From: Raphanus sativus
Lineage: Eukaryota; Streptophyta; Magnoliopsida; Brassicales; Brassicaceae
Direction of reading: 5' to 3'
Length of the DNA: 64,000 nucleotides
NCBI RefSeq assembly: GCF_000801105.2
Contig: NC_079514.1
Location: 124,001 to 188,000, forward strand
Made by a program: the position numbers and the translations under genes. Position 1 is the first letter of the stretch; each line of letters begins with the position of its first letter. A model generated the notes under the pieces. It did no database searches, had not been told where the DNA came from, and worked only from the letters and a program-made list of their open reading frames with translations. Positions 22,208-33,900 of this stretch are shown here, piece by piece.

Positions 22208-22760
22208 ATGATGATAGCTTTGAGATATCAGATACTCGATCATCGATCAGATCAGAATGATACATTATATGCGATTGAATACCTCAATTCCTTGGAATAT
22301 TCAAGGTTGCCTTTGCACAAGCTCATTTTCAAAGTTGGTGTCCCAATTATGCTTCTACGAAACATAAATCAAAGAAAGGTATTATGCAATGATACCCGTA
22401 TGATCCTAACCTACATAGGCGATCGCCTCTTGAAGGCAGAAATTATCACTGGATCACACATCGAAAAAGAAGTCTTGATCCCAAGGATTGTTCTCTCGCA
22501 TGATGAAACAAAGCTACCGTTCACCTTATGTCGACGGCAATTCCCTATCAGATTGTGTTATGAAATGAGAATCAACAAAAGCTAAAGTCAAAGTTTAAAA
22601 GAGGTCATCCTATATCTGACTAAACATGTGTTCTCTCATGATCAACTTTATCTCGCTCTCTCACGTGTTACAAGCACAGCGGGATTAACAATCATTAAAG
22701 GCAAAAATTCACACCAGCTCAAAGTAAAAAACATTGTCTACAAAGAGATTTTCAAAGACT
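22208..22760 (+). pseudogene. C-terminal part of a Helitron Rep/helicase
   Basis: The frame 22208-22585 encodes typical PIF1-like helicase end motifs of plant Helitrons: LKVG-like FKVGVPIMLLRNIN, LCNDTRMI, KEVLIPRIVLS, LPFTLCRRQFPI and NKS. After an early stop, the homology continues in the next bases as LYLTKHVFSHDQLYLALSRVTS, partly in another frame. The upstream helicase motifs (Walker A/B) and the HUH nuclease are missing or unrecognisable. It confirms Helitron origin of the surrounding element. Confidence 0.8.
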
Positions 22761-23241
22761 TTCTCTCCCCACATAGATATTTTAATTAAAATTATAATAC
22801 CTCAATCCCACCAATTTTAAAATGTCTTCTCATAAAAAAAATTTCAACAGATTTATAAAACACAACTTATCAACCAAATGATGGTGCATTCACTTAAAGA
22901 CTTGCAAAGAGTTCTTATTCAGCTATAGCAAGTATGTATCTTTAACTTTTAACAACCATTGCTTCGTATCAATTTAAATAAAGTTAACTAACTTAATTTT
23001 TGTCCATTGCAGGCTATTTCTTTATTATGGACCACATCACAGACTCTATTCTTCAGAATACTTAAACTCTTTCTTACATTATTTACGTTAATATAAGCAA
23101 CCATTTCATTTTATTTTTTTTGTTTTTTTATTACATGCACATAATAACCACCAGATTTCAAATAATTGTATGAAATAGAATACTCCACACCCAGACAAAA
23201 TCCAAAACTTATGATCTTGAACTAAACAATTTCAACACTTA

Positions 23242-23270
23242 TCCGCGCGTAGCGCGGAGATCGAATCTAG
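23242..23270 (+). other. Helitron 3' terminal hairpin and CTAG end
   Basis: CCGCGCG-TA-CGCGG type palindrome at 23243-23257 is followed by agatcgaat and CTAG; T follows at 23271. This structure defines termination of rolling-circle transposition in Helitrons. Confidence 0.85.
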
Positions 23271-24830
23271 TGGATTATAATAACTCAACAGAAACGGCAA
23301 TCTGTAGAAACCGGTAAAGACAACGGCGAAGTGGAAGGGTCACACGTTTCCACGACCATTCTATTTGGAATAAGAACTGGGCTGATTTAAAATGGGTCAC
23401 AACCAAATATTATCAGCCATATGACGTGGCCATTTTCAAGATCATGATTGGACGATTTTTTTTAACGACGTTGACACTCTAGCTGCTCTAGATTTTTTTT
23501 AGTATAGTTTTGATTTTGATGTTTTGCATAAGATTTTTACTACCTTTTCTTTAATTTTATTTTTCAGACATTCGTCATCATATTTCTATGTTTTTGGATC
23601 CAAGCACAGACGGTGAACTTACTATATCTCTTGTATTGGTTCTCTTGAGTAGTTTCATACCTTTTTTTTATCAGTTCCCAGACAGACAATCACTCGGCTG
23701 TATTCTGTCAAGAACTAATAACCAATCATTAAATCTTCAGCATTTTTTGCAGGCTTGCAGCAAATATCTATTAATCGATTGCAAAAAAATATCACAATGT
23801 ATTAAAAAAATATCACAATGTATTTTGGCTTTGCAGGTCCTGGTTTTCATCAAGATTTCGTTTTGAGAAGAGTTATCCACGCTGCTTTGCTTAATGGAGT
23901 CAAAAGCGTTGCATATAAATTTTTTATAGGAATACGATGATTGTTCTCATCAATTCTGTCTCAGCAAAGCATCATTCCAAATATCAATAGTCCAGGCAGG
24001 CACCAATGAGTACAGTCATCAATTCTGAAAGTTACCTCTGCATTTTCGAGTATAGCTCTTAGAGATATTCGTAAACACTATACTACAAAGGCAACTCCGT
24101 CGTGTTTGGTAAAATGAGTATTGGAGATCTAGAGATAACACCAGTGGCTGAAATTAAAATTTTCAGGTAGTCGAGCTGGTCGATCTGACTCCTGTGTAAT
24201 ACTCGTCGAGGTTGGAAAATTGGGATCTTTTGTTTAATATTGACTAGAAATGGTGACCACATGACATGAAGAGTGAAGTTAAAAGGGTGTGTGTTAGTTC
24301 TAAGATTGGGAGGGAGGTCATTACTGATTTTTGTTCAAGTGTCTGAAAGTTCGGGTCAAGTGTAACCATCGTCTCTGTTTTTCCCACCAGTTATTAAAAG
24401 TTATAAAACTGAATCAGCAGAGATTCAACTTTTTTTTCAATCGCGTACCATAAGGAAACAACAAATATAAAGTGAAGCATCGAACTGGAGAGTGAACTAA
24501 GTCACTAGTAAGAAAAAATGGGCAAGAGCTTTTCAACAAGTTATGCCCAAAATAATAACATGTGGGTTGATTTTAACTGATGAACCGGGGTGAATTGAAC
24601 CATAATCAAATCACTGAACCGGTTCAATGTCAGAAATTAGTCGAACCGGATTTGTTTTAATAAAACCGTGCTCCTAATTTTCCCGGGTTTTCGCTTCTCG
24701 TCGTTCCACTTGAAAAATTCAATTGCGAAAATGGAACATCTCAGCTGCGAAAGATCCACCTCATTCCCTTTCTAGATTCAGCTCCATCGAAGCATAATCC
24801 CATCAGATCTCGTTGGTTGCATTTGAATCT
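23271..24830. other. Intergenic stretch, one unassigned coding-like scrap
   Basis: Mostly AT-rich non-coding sequence. After a tttgcag acceptor at 23837, the plus strand reads GPGFHQDFVLRRVIHAALLN and GVKSVAYKFF. This looks like real protein but I do not recognise it. Around 24590-24660 there are ccggttcaat/gaaccgg palindromic phrases typical of degenerate Brassica repeats. Confidence 0.35.
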
Positions 24831-24837
24831 GATTCAC

Positions 24838-24948
24838 ATGGCAGGAGCTGCTTTTGCGCTGTTTCTGCTCGATATCAAAGGTCGCGTTTTCGTCTGGCGT
24901 GACTACCGCGGCGATGTCTCCGCCGCTCAAGCCGAACACTTCTGCTAG
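24838..24948 (+). pseudogene. AP-1 clathrin adaptor mu subunit, exon-1 fragment
   Basis: ATG at 24838 opens a frame reading MAGAAFALFLLDIKGRVFVW then RDYRGDVSAAQAEHFC and a TAG stop. This is nearly the N-terminus of plant AP1M (mu adaptin), which sorts cargo at the trans-Golgi network. The normal continuation (RFFTKLIEKE) is lost through a frame change around 24940, and no later exon is seen before the assembly gap at 25148. The flanking leader-like sequence with attcagctcc is consistent with a copied 5' end of the gene. The missing exons could lie in the gap only if very compressed, so a truncated pseudogene is more likely. Confidence 0.8.
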
Positions 24949-25147
24949 GGTTTTTTCTTATAGTACGATTCCGGCGGACTCGAGAATCCTCGTTCGCTAG
25001 CTTTCAATCGTTCAGGTCAGTTCGGTTGTTCGTTTTCCTCTTCATTTTCATTCACAGGTTATATGGTGGAGAGAAGAGAGACTGATGTGATTTGATTTGG
25101 TATTAGAAATTAACCTTTTTTTTTCCCAATTTCAGCACATTCTAGCT

Positions 25148-25247
25148 NNNNNNNNNNNNNNNNNNNNNNNNNNNNNNNNNNNNNNNNNNNNNNNNNNNNN
25201 NNNNNNNNNNNNNNNNNNNNNNNNNNNNNNNNNNNNNNNNNNNNNNN
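25148..25247. other. Assembly gap (100 N)
   Basis: Exactly 100 undefined bases, the conventional size for a gap of unknown length. Features on its two sides (AP1M fragment; coiled-coil remnant) may not be adjacent in the genome at this distance. Confidence 1.
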
Positions 25248-25336
25248 TTTGCATTCTCCGACCGTAACTCTTAAAGCTTTTCGTTTTTACACTTTTTCCG
25301 TTAAGCAATTATGATGTCATACTGAAAGTTGGAATT

Positions 25337-25700
25337 TGAATAACGTGAAGGAGAAGCAGAAGAAGGAGAGGGCGGAGATAGAGTCAAAATGCAAAAAGTT
25401 TAAGAAAGTCCTGGAGACTAATGGGTATAAGCGTTCTGACTTGCTCTAAGAGAATGAGGCGCTGAAGCACGTGTAGTAGCAACGTACAAAGAGCTTGAGG
25501 AGCTGAAGAAACAAGAAGAGCATCGCCAAGAAAGGATTATGAAAGCTACTGAGGATCTGGCTACTGAGGATCTGGCTGCTGCGGAACAGGAACTGGCTGC
25601 TGCGGAACAGGAACTCAAAGACCTGCCTGTATACGAACAACATGTCGCCAAACTTGAAGAGTTGAAGTCTCAGGTTACAGAGCTGCATCACTGTTGTAAT
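25337..25700 (+). pseudogene. Coiled-coil protein pseudogene fragment
   Basis: The plus strand reads LNNVKEKQKKERAEIESKCK and continues to RSDLL then a TAA. After several stops the next frame reads YKELEELKKQEEHRQERI, then a duplicated AAAEQELAAAEQEL and YEQHVAKLEELKSQVTEL. All is charged heptad-like coiled coil. In-frame stops at about 25447 and 25473-25478 and at least one frame change show it is dead. The 24-base unit coding for LAAAEQE is duplicated in tandem. I cannot name the parent gene. Confidence 0.55.
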
Positions 25701-25944
25701 TTTACTCTGTTTTAGTGAACACAGTTTGTTGATGATGACATTACTCAACAATCACAACATAAACGGGAAGAAGAATCAGAAGGCGGACAACGAGAGCCTC
25801 TTACAAGACAACATCTCTAAAGCAAGTTCGATCCTTTTTTGTAATACAAAGTAACTAAAAGCCTCAAACAAAAACAAATCGTTTATTTACGGTATCATTT
25901 GATAACAAAAACACTCCAACATATATACTTTGAACTCTAAAATG

Positions 25945-27124
25945 CTATGCCTCCTTTGAATCACTCTCCAATGGCCCCATGTCTTGAGATAATGTCTTGA
26001 ACTCAACCAGTTTATATCCGACATACTTCATCCTATCAGAGAGGCTGCCCCTTTCAAATGCTACAATCGTATTGAACTTTTGCTGTTCTAAGTTGGCAAC
26101 CGTCAGAGAGAAGTCCTTGTCGCCACTAATCAAGAAAACTGTTCCTGGTGCAGGATTCTCTTCAGTCCAGCGTTTGATCTCCCTGATAATGGCTTTGTCG
26201 CCAGCTTGCTTAGAGTAGGTGTTTAAATGGGTAAACTTGATGCCATTGGGTTCCAGGGATTTACGCACATCTTCATGCAGTCGATCTTCATGTGCTGCTA
26301 TGATATGTATTGTTATGTTGTCACCAACATGCCCTTGAGAGTGCAGAAACTCCAATATCACCTTCTTTATTCTTTCTCCTCTACAGTTAGCTTTGACATT
26401 GACGTTTTCTATGTCCCAGATAACGAGTACTGGTGCTGAAACGTAGTCAGCACATGGCATCCCTTCCTTGTCGAGTATTCCAGCCTAAAAAACGTTAATG
26501 AAGTTAAGGTTTTTACCTCTTTTGTGCAATGTGTATTAAAAATGAAACATACCATAGAGTTGGTTTCCTGATGAAATCGAAGTATCTGTTCCTGCATTCT
26601 AGGTGGCAAGTTCCAATCGGATGTGTGTAGCATAGGGATACTGACATATTTTGATTTTTGAGCACGAACAGAACCGCTGGAAACGAGGTTTTTGGGATGT
26701 TTCACAATCCAATCTATATTTTCATAATTTATTACTTCTTTTCCATCAATGGTGACATGCCTTTTTCTTGTTGTTTCTTTTGATCCTAAATGAAACCAAT
26801 GAATCACTCAGAGTCTTTATTAATATACTAAAACCATGACTACATGAGTTACCGATCTGACTTACCTTGTTCAGCTCTTGTAGCACTGAGAGGATGGAAA
26901 AAATGAACCAGGGCAAACCCTTTCAGTTGATTAACATCGACCCTCGCTACAGTACCGTATTGGGAATACTCGCTCTCCAAAAAATCTTTTGTAATATTTT
27001 CTTTTTCCTGAAACGTCACACGCAGAGTTCTTGCCTCGTTCACAGAAGAAGAAGGTCTCGAGGTCTCCACATGCTGATTTATTGACTCTTCGATGGAAGA
27101 AGAAGAAAATTTTGAATTGGACAT
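25945..27124 (-). CDS. RRM + NYN domain protein (putative RNase, MARF1/limkain-type)
   Basis: A three-exon model is frame-consistent: 27124-26866, 26785-26553, 26484-25945, with GT-AG introns, giving 343 residues. Residues about 30-86 form an RNA-recognition motif, with RTLRVTF as RNP2-like and KGFALVHF as RNP1-like. The C-terminal NYN (PIN-like) domain starts PVLVIWDIENVNV and includes NTYSKQAGDKAI and FLISGDKDFSLTVANL, so the acidic metal-binding residues are all present. NYN proteins of this class are thought to be RNA endonucleases, and the RRM would supply RNA binding. The ABCD1 gene lies divergently about 780 bases away, so the two may share a promoter region. No lesion was found. Biological role unknown. 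Confidence 0.85.
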
Positions 27125-27904
27125 GGCTCTTCAAGAAAGAATGGTGTAGTGTTCTTCCTTTCTTGTTCGAAGTTCGGGAGGAGAGAGCGCGGTTCAGTTT
27201 GAACACATTATAATCTTCTTCTTATATGGGGTGTTTCTTTTTTTTTTTTTAATGGTTATTGGTTTTCAAATTTAAAATTAAAATTGAGCCTTTCAATTAT
27301 ATAAGATTAACCGGAATCGATTCTCGGTCTAGCACCGAAGGTTTTGGTTCTGTCTATCTATCGCCTTTCCCAAATTGAAAATAGAAATTCTCGTCTTCTC
27401 TCAAGTTTCTAACTTAATGAATCCATCGTATAAGCTATTTGAAATCATCTCGGTATAGCTATATAGAGTTTCTCGCGTCCATGGGCAATCAGATATGATT
27501 CTCGATTTCGATTCAATACTGAGTTACTTCTCTTGTTGAATCTCTCATGCTAAGGTAATTGTTCACTGATTTGCTAATTGGCGCCGATCGTTATTATCAA
27601 TATTAATGATTCATAGCTATTTGGCTTATCATCTCTGTATAGCTAGCTATATAGAGTTTCTAGCTTCCATGGGAAAATTAGATTTGATTCAGGTTGACAC
27701 TTTTTGGTTCGGAAGAAGAGTGGGGAAAGATTATCGAATCCAGATTCGATGATTCGGAAGTTTAATTTTGATGTTGTGATTACTTTTGTTTTTGGGATTG
27801 TTCCTTTAACCTAATTTGGAGTTTTGGTATCGTGTTTCAGGTGTTTTGTGCACTTGTTGTCAACAAGAAGCAAGTTTTGGCTTGGAGAATACACAGTTCC
27901 AGCC
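27125..27904. promoter_or_regulatory. Shared upstream region of the RRM-NYN gene and ABCD1
   Basis: This 780-bp gap separates two divergent genes. It includes a T-run with AT-rich sequence at 27235-27300 and a leader-like segment at 27348-27410. A repeated phrase, atatagagtttct with agcta nearby, occurs at 27455-27472 and 27645-27662. A tttcag acceptor at 27840 just before the ABCD1 start suggests a 5'-UTR intron. No strong TATA box was picked out. Confidence 0.4.
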
Positions 27905-30900
27905 ATGCCTTCTCTGCAGCTATTTGCAGTTAACTGAGCGGGGTCGGAGTCTCGTTGCTTCAAGACGGTAACTATCATTGCTTTGCTTCATCTTGGGGAT
28001 GTGATAATCATTTTTATTTCTCTGTTCATTATTTATTTTGTTTCATTTTTCTATAGGAAATCTATTCTGCTTGCGGCTGGGATCGTGGCTGCCGGTGGAG
28101 CTATTTACTTAAAATCAAGGATCATCTCCCCTAGGCTTGATTCTTCGTGTGGGCAGAGTGGTGGTGATGGTGAAATATTGGAAAAATGGACAGGAAACAA
28201 TAAGAATGCAAAGAAGAAAGGAGGAGGAGGGTTGAAGTCTCTTCAGGTTCTCACTGCTATTCTCTTGTCTCAGATGGGGAAAATGGGCGCCAGGGATCTT
28301 CTCGCACTACTCGGCACTGTGGTATGCATTTCTTCTCTATACTTTCCTTATATTGATTCCTGTTGATGCTTCATGCTTTTGTTTCATGTTATCTCCCCCC
28401 CAATAGCTGACCAAAAAGTTATGATTATTTTTCTCAATCTTTTATACTTTTTGCAAATCACAGGTTTTCAGAACTGCTTTGAGCAATAGATTGGCGAAAG
28501 TTCAAGGTTTCCTATTCCGTGCTGCTTTCTTAAGGCGTGCGCCACTCTTTCTACGTCTTATCTCCGAGAATATTTTCTTGTGTTTCATGCTATCGACCAC
28601 GCACGCTACTTCAAAGTACATAACTGGGGTCTTGAGTTTGCGTTTCAGAAAGATATTGACGAAACTTATCCATTCACATTACTTTGAGGTAACCACTTCT
28701 GTGTCTTTTTGTATGGAGGCAATTCAATTATTTACCATTTCTTTTGTGGTATTATTATGTTTTTGACAAGTGAGCATTTTGAGTATACTTGACACTGCTG
28801 GATAAAAATTTAATTATCCTTTATGATTGTTTCAGAATATGGTTTACTATAAAATATCACATGTGGATGGTCGTATTACGCACCCGGAGCAGCGAATTGC
28901 CAGCGATGTACCAAGATTCTCCTCAGAGTTGAGCGAGCTTATACAGGATGATTTGACAGCAGTTACTGATGGGATTTTGTATGCATGGCGCCTTTGTTCA
29001 TATGCTAGTCCAAAATACATCTTCTGGATACTGGTGATTTCTGTTTATTCTTCCGTGTTTGCAACATTGTTTTGCCTAACATCCGTTGGCAGTACAATTT
29101 TCTATCTGGTCTTTATGAACTAACTTGAACAAGTGTTGTCCAGGCATATGTACTGGGAGCCGGTACTGCGATAAGGACCTTTTCTCCTTCTTTTGGCAAA
29201 TTGATGTCCAAAGAGCAGCAATTGGAAGGGGAGTACCGACAACTCCATTCACGCTTAAGGACTCACTCGGAAAGCATAGCATTCTATGGTGGGGAAACCA
29301 GGGAAGAATCTCATATACAACAAAAGTTCAAGAATCTTGTTAGTCATATGAGTGACGTCCTTCATGATCACTGGTGGTTTGGCATGATTCAAGATTTTCT
29401 GCTGAAGTATCTTGGTGCAACAGTTGCTGTTATTCTGATCATCGAGCCATTCTTCTCTGGGCATCTAAGACCTGATGACTCGACCTTAGGGAGAGCCGAG
29501 ATGCTAAGTAATATAAGATATCACACCAGTGTCATTATTTCTCTCTTCCAGGCGTTAGGAACACTTTCTATAAGCTCCAGGCGGCTCAGCCGTCTCAGGT
29601 AATACTGAATGATGTATCTCATACCAGGCATTTTAAACCGTAAAAGTTGTTATTTCCTAGAGAACATTGGCAAAGGTTGAAAAAAATTTCTGATTCAAGA
29701 AATATTCTTCCTAGCCTTTTGCTTTTGCATTAGTGAGTTCATATGCGGAGGAGAGATTAATTACACTTAATTTTACACCCATCAGTTGTGGTGGCTACGC
29801 TTTCTAATTATTGAAATGTTTATGCTTCCAACAGTGGCTATGCTGACCGAATCCATGAGTTGATGGCTGTCTCGAGAGAACTTAGTGGTGATGATAAAAC
29901 ATCTTTACAGAGAAATAGAAGCAGAAATTACCTTACTGAGGCTAGCTATGTTGAGTTTTCGGGTGTCAAGGTAGTTGGAACACAGATTCATGTTCTTGTA
30001 ATCCTTCTCCAAAAGGCTGTGTTCTTAATATTACTTAATGCACTTCAGGTTGTCACTCCAACGGGAAATGTTTTGGTGGAGGATCTCACCCTTCGAGTTG
30101 AGCAAGGATCTAATCTTCTGATTACAGGTGAACGCTTTACTTCTAGGGAGTGACATTTTTATTACTACAAATTTCCGTTTCATAGCAAAAGTTATTGATA
30201 GAATAGCCTCTGCTGCTACTTCATTATTCTGTGATCCTTGGGACGAGAAGCAAAGATGGAAATTTCAGTACCCTTTGTTGTCCTGTCCTTGGGAAGATCC
30301 ATTGGAAGAAGTAATTCTTCTTGTATACGGGAAGGGCTATCCATATAACCTTGTCAAAATTTGATTTGCTATGCCTATCTATAGACGACTCATTCATGCC
30401 CAGTTCAAAGATTAGGGTGTTAGTGGAATTGTGTGGCAACACATCATCTTCTGTGATTTTTTTAGTGGGCACCTTTAGATTCTGGTATTCAATTTTTTTT
30501 TTACTTTAGTTTATGCAATAACATTCATGTTTGCTATGTTGATATCAGCCTGCCTGATGTTATCATTATTCGCTCTTTTCATTATTTATTAAACAATACG
30601 TATCGTAGGTCCTAATGGAAGTGGCAAGAGTTCCCTTTTCCGAGTATTAGGAGGTCTATGGCCCCTGGTGTCTGGGCACATTGTAAAGCCTGGAGTTGGT
30701 TCTGATCTTAACAAGGAGATCTTCTACGTGCCTCAACGGCCCTATATGGCAGTTGGAACACTTCGTGATCAGTTAATATATCCTCTTACTTCTGATCAAG
30801 AGACTGTACCGCTCACTAAGACTGGAATGGTGGAGCTATTGGAAAATGTTGGTATCCTATAATCTTCGTGACCAGTTAATAGTAGGATGGATTGTGTGGT

Positions 30901-33900
30901 TTGACTTCGTTTTCTGCCAAGCTTTGTTTGTTTTGCTTATTTTTGTGGACTTCTGCTTTTGTAGGTTGACCTAGAATATTTATTGGATCGCTACCAACAT
31001 GACAAAGAGGTTAATTGGGGTGATGAATTATCTCTTGGAGAACAACAGAGATTGGGAATGGCCAGACTGTTCTACCACAAACCCAAATTTGCAATTCTTG
31101 ATGAATGCACAAGTGCTGTGACAACTGATATGGAAGAACGTTTTGCTGCTAAGGTTCGAGCTATGGGAACTTCTTGCATAACAATCTCCCATCGTCCCGC
31201 CCTTGTTGCATTCCATGATGTTGTTCTGTCATTAGATGGAGAAGGGGGATGGAGTGTCCACTACAAGAGGTTGGAACTGTTTCTTAACCACTTTGTGAAT
31301 TGTGAGGGTTTATCAATTTTTTTTTTGCATTTACTTATTTAAAAGGACTAAACTTCAGGGACGACTCTGCACTTCTGACGGACGATGGAGTTGATTCAGC
31401 CAAAATTTCAGATATAGATCGTCAAAATGATGCGATGGTTGTTCAACGAGCGTTTGCTGCAGCTAGAAAGGTCTTCAACTGCTTATGATTTATTTATTTT
31501 TAACTTTCGTTGAGTAGTGCTTTGTGATGGTTATAACCTTGTTACGTGGTGCTGTAGGAATCTGCCACTACTAATTCAAAGGCTCAGGCGTACTTGACGC
31601 AGTTAATTGAAAAATCACCAGTTGTTGATAAAAGTGTTGTGTTGCCTCGTTTTCCTAAACCTCGAACATCGCCAAGGGCGTTGCCATTAAGAGTAGCTGC
31701 AATGTTAAACACATTGGTGAGCTTGAGTTATTAGTGTGAATATTGTTGAAAACACTTGTACCAATTTTTGTAAACCTAGAAATAAATACATATGCATTTC
31801 CTGTTTAGCTTCCTTGGAAGGCGAAATATTTGTTTCATTTGGCTAACTTATTCGCCCCACATTTATGCTAATAGTAGCTGACCGTTTCACTGTTACGCTT
31901 CAGATACCCACTCTATTTGACAAACAAGGAGGACAACTGCTTTTGGTTGCTTGCCTTGTCGTCTCAAGAACATTAATCTCTGACCGAATAGCTTCTTTGA
32001 ATGGTATACTCTGTTATTTTACCTAATTGTTATTGATAGGGCTACTTTTCTGACAACCACATGTGATTTTCGCAGGGACCACTGTGAAGTATGTCTTGGA
32101 GCAAGATAAAGCCGCATTTGTTCGTTTGATTGGTTTGAGTGTTATCCAAAGTAGTGCATCTGCTGTCATCGCTCCTTCATTAAAGTAAATTTCCTTTTTA
32201 TGCAAGTTTAAAACTTCGTTATGTTCTTTATTTTTATGTATTTTGGAGTTTTTGTTAGACTATCAGTTACATTTAAGGAACCCCTTGCTGATGTGGTTCC
32301 AAACATTGTTTTCAGGCATCTAAGGCAGAGGCTAGCTTTAGGGTGGAGGATTCGTTTGACTCAACATCTGCTACGGAATTACTTGAGAAACAATGCGTTT
32401 TACAAGGTCAATTCAGATCTATGATGCTCAAAAATACTATGCTAGCATACCCCATTCATGCATTTTGAATTATGACGATGAACTTGAGTTAAACAGTGCA
32501 ACTTGACCTAAAGGCTAAAAGAAAGCATGATGTGTTATTTGCACTTATGTAAAAAGTATGCTGATCCACACCAGTTTGAAATGGATATTGCTTTGTGTTT
32601 GTTCCTTTTCTTGTAAATTGACATCGCAAATTTAGAGACAATAAAGATCTCGTTGGGTTCATATCTATGCAGGTTTTCCACATGTCAGGCAATACTATTG
32701 ACGCAGACCAGAGACTCACTCGTGACCTGGAAAAGTTAACCACTGACTTGTCTGGACTTCTTACTGGAATGGTTAAGCCATCGGTTGATATTCTGTGGTA
32801 AGTACATTTTGTTGGATTGTTTTCCTGATATCTGTTTCATGGTCCTTGGTTTGAGTTTCAAACAAACAAAAAAACAAATTGAAGGTTCACCTGGAGGATG
32901 AAGCTATTGACTGGTCAAAGGGGAGTTGCCATACTTTACACATATATGTTACTTGGTCTGGGTTTCCTGAGACGTTTTGCTCCCGATTTTGGTGATCTAG
33001 CCGGTGAAGAACAGCAGCTTGAGGGGAAGTTTAGGTAACTCTTTTTACGTTTCTCCAATTTTTCAGATGATTGCGTTATAAAGAGTATCTGGACCAACTT
33101 CTTCCTGCTTATGTAGGTTTATGCACGAGAGACTGAACACTCATGCTGAATCCATTGCCTTCTTTGGAGGCGGAGCTCGAGAAAAAGCTGTAAGTGTCTT
33201 AAGTTCCTTTGCTATAACTGTTGGGTTCTGGGCTAGCTATTTACCTGTTTTTATTTTTCATGGAACAGATGGTTGACACAAAATTCAGGGCACTACTGGA
33301 CCACTCTCTCATGCTCTTGAAGAAGAAATGGGTGTATGGCATACTTGATGATTTCGTGACAAAGCAACTTCCCAATAATGTGACTTGGGGATTGAGTTTG
33401 TTGTATGCTTTAGAACACAAGGGAGATAGAGCACTTGTCTCCACTCAAGGTGAAGAAGATTTGTCACACTTTCTGACATGAGCCAAATAAGTTTGCAAGT
33501 TCTCTCTATATAACACGCTTTCTTGCATGAAATGATGTCTTGATACCAGGTGAATTGGCACATGCATTGCGGTATCTAGCTTCTGTCGTGTCTCAAAGCT
33601 TTATGGCGTTTGGTGATATTCTTGAACTACACAAGAAGTTCCTTGAGCTCTCTGGTGGTATTAACAGAATTTTCGAGCTCGATGAGTTTTTGGATGCTTC
33701 TCAGTCAGGTACGCTCACGCTATAAAGTCTCATATGCTTGGGAATTATTGGGCTTAGACATATGTTGTAGAGAATGTATTTACTTTTGGGTTGATCATAT
33801 TCGTTTTTGTCCAACTATATTCAGGTGTTAACTCAGAAAATCGCACAAGGCGCTTGGATTCTCAAGATCGAATATCCTTTTCAGAGGTGGATATCATTAC

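Larger units (their letters stand above)
17811..23270 (+). mobile_element. Helitron, 5460 bp, with captured gene fragments
   Basis: The 5' end TCTATACTATACTAAAAGGAG is the Arabidopsis/Brassica Helitron start and is preceded by A. The 3' end has the hairpin CCGCGCGTAGCGCGG, 11 bases, then CTAG followed by T. Helitrons insert between A and T without a target duplication, so both limits fit exactly. Inside are intron-containing fragments of a kinase gene (19716-19965) and a cellulose synthase gene (20086-20640), and the decayed end of a Helitron helicase (22208-22760). The Rep (HUH) nuclease domain is not recognisable. The copy is non-autonomous. Confidence 0.85.

Noticed and set aside
32489..32743. 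Minus-strand frames within ABCD1
   Set aside because: Antisense shadows of verified ABCD1 exons.
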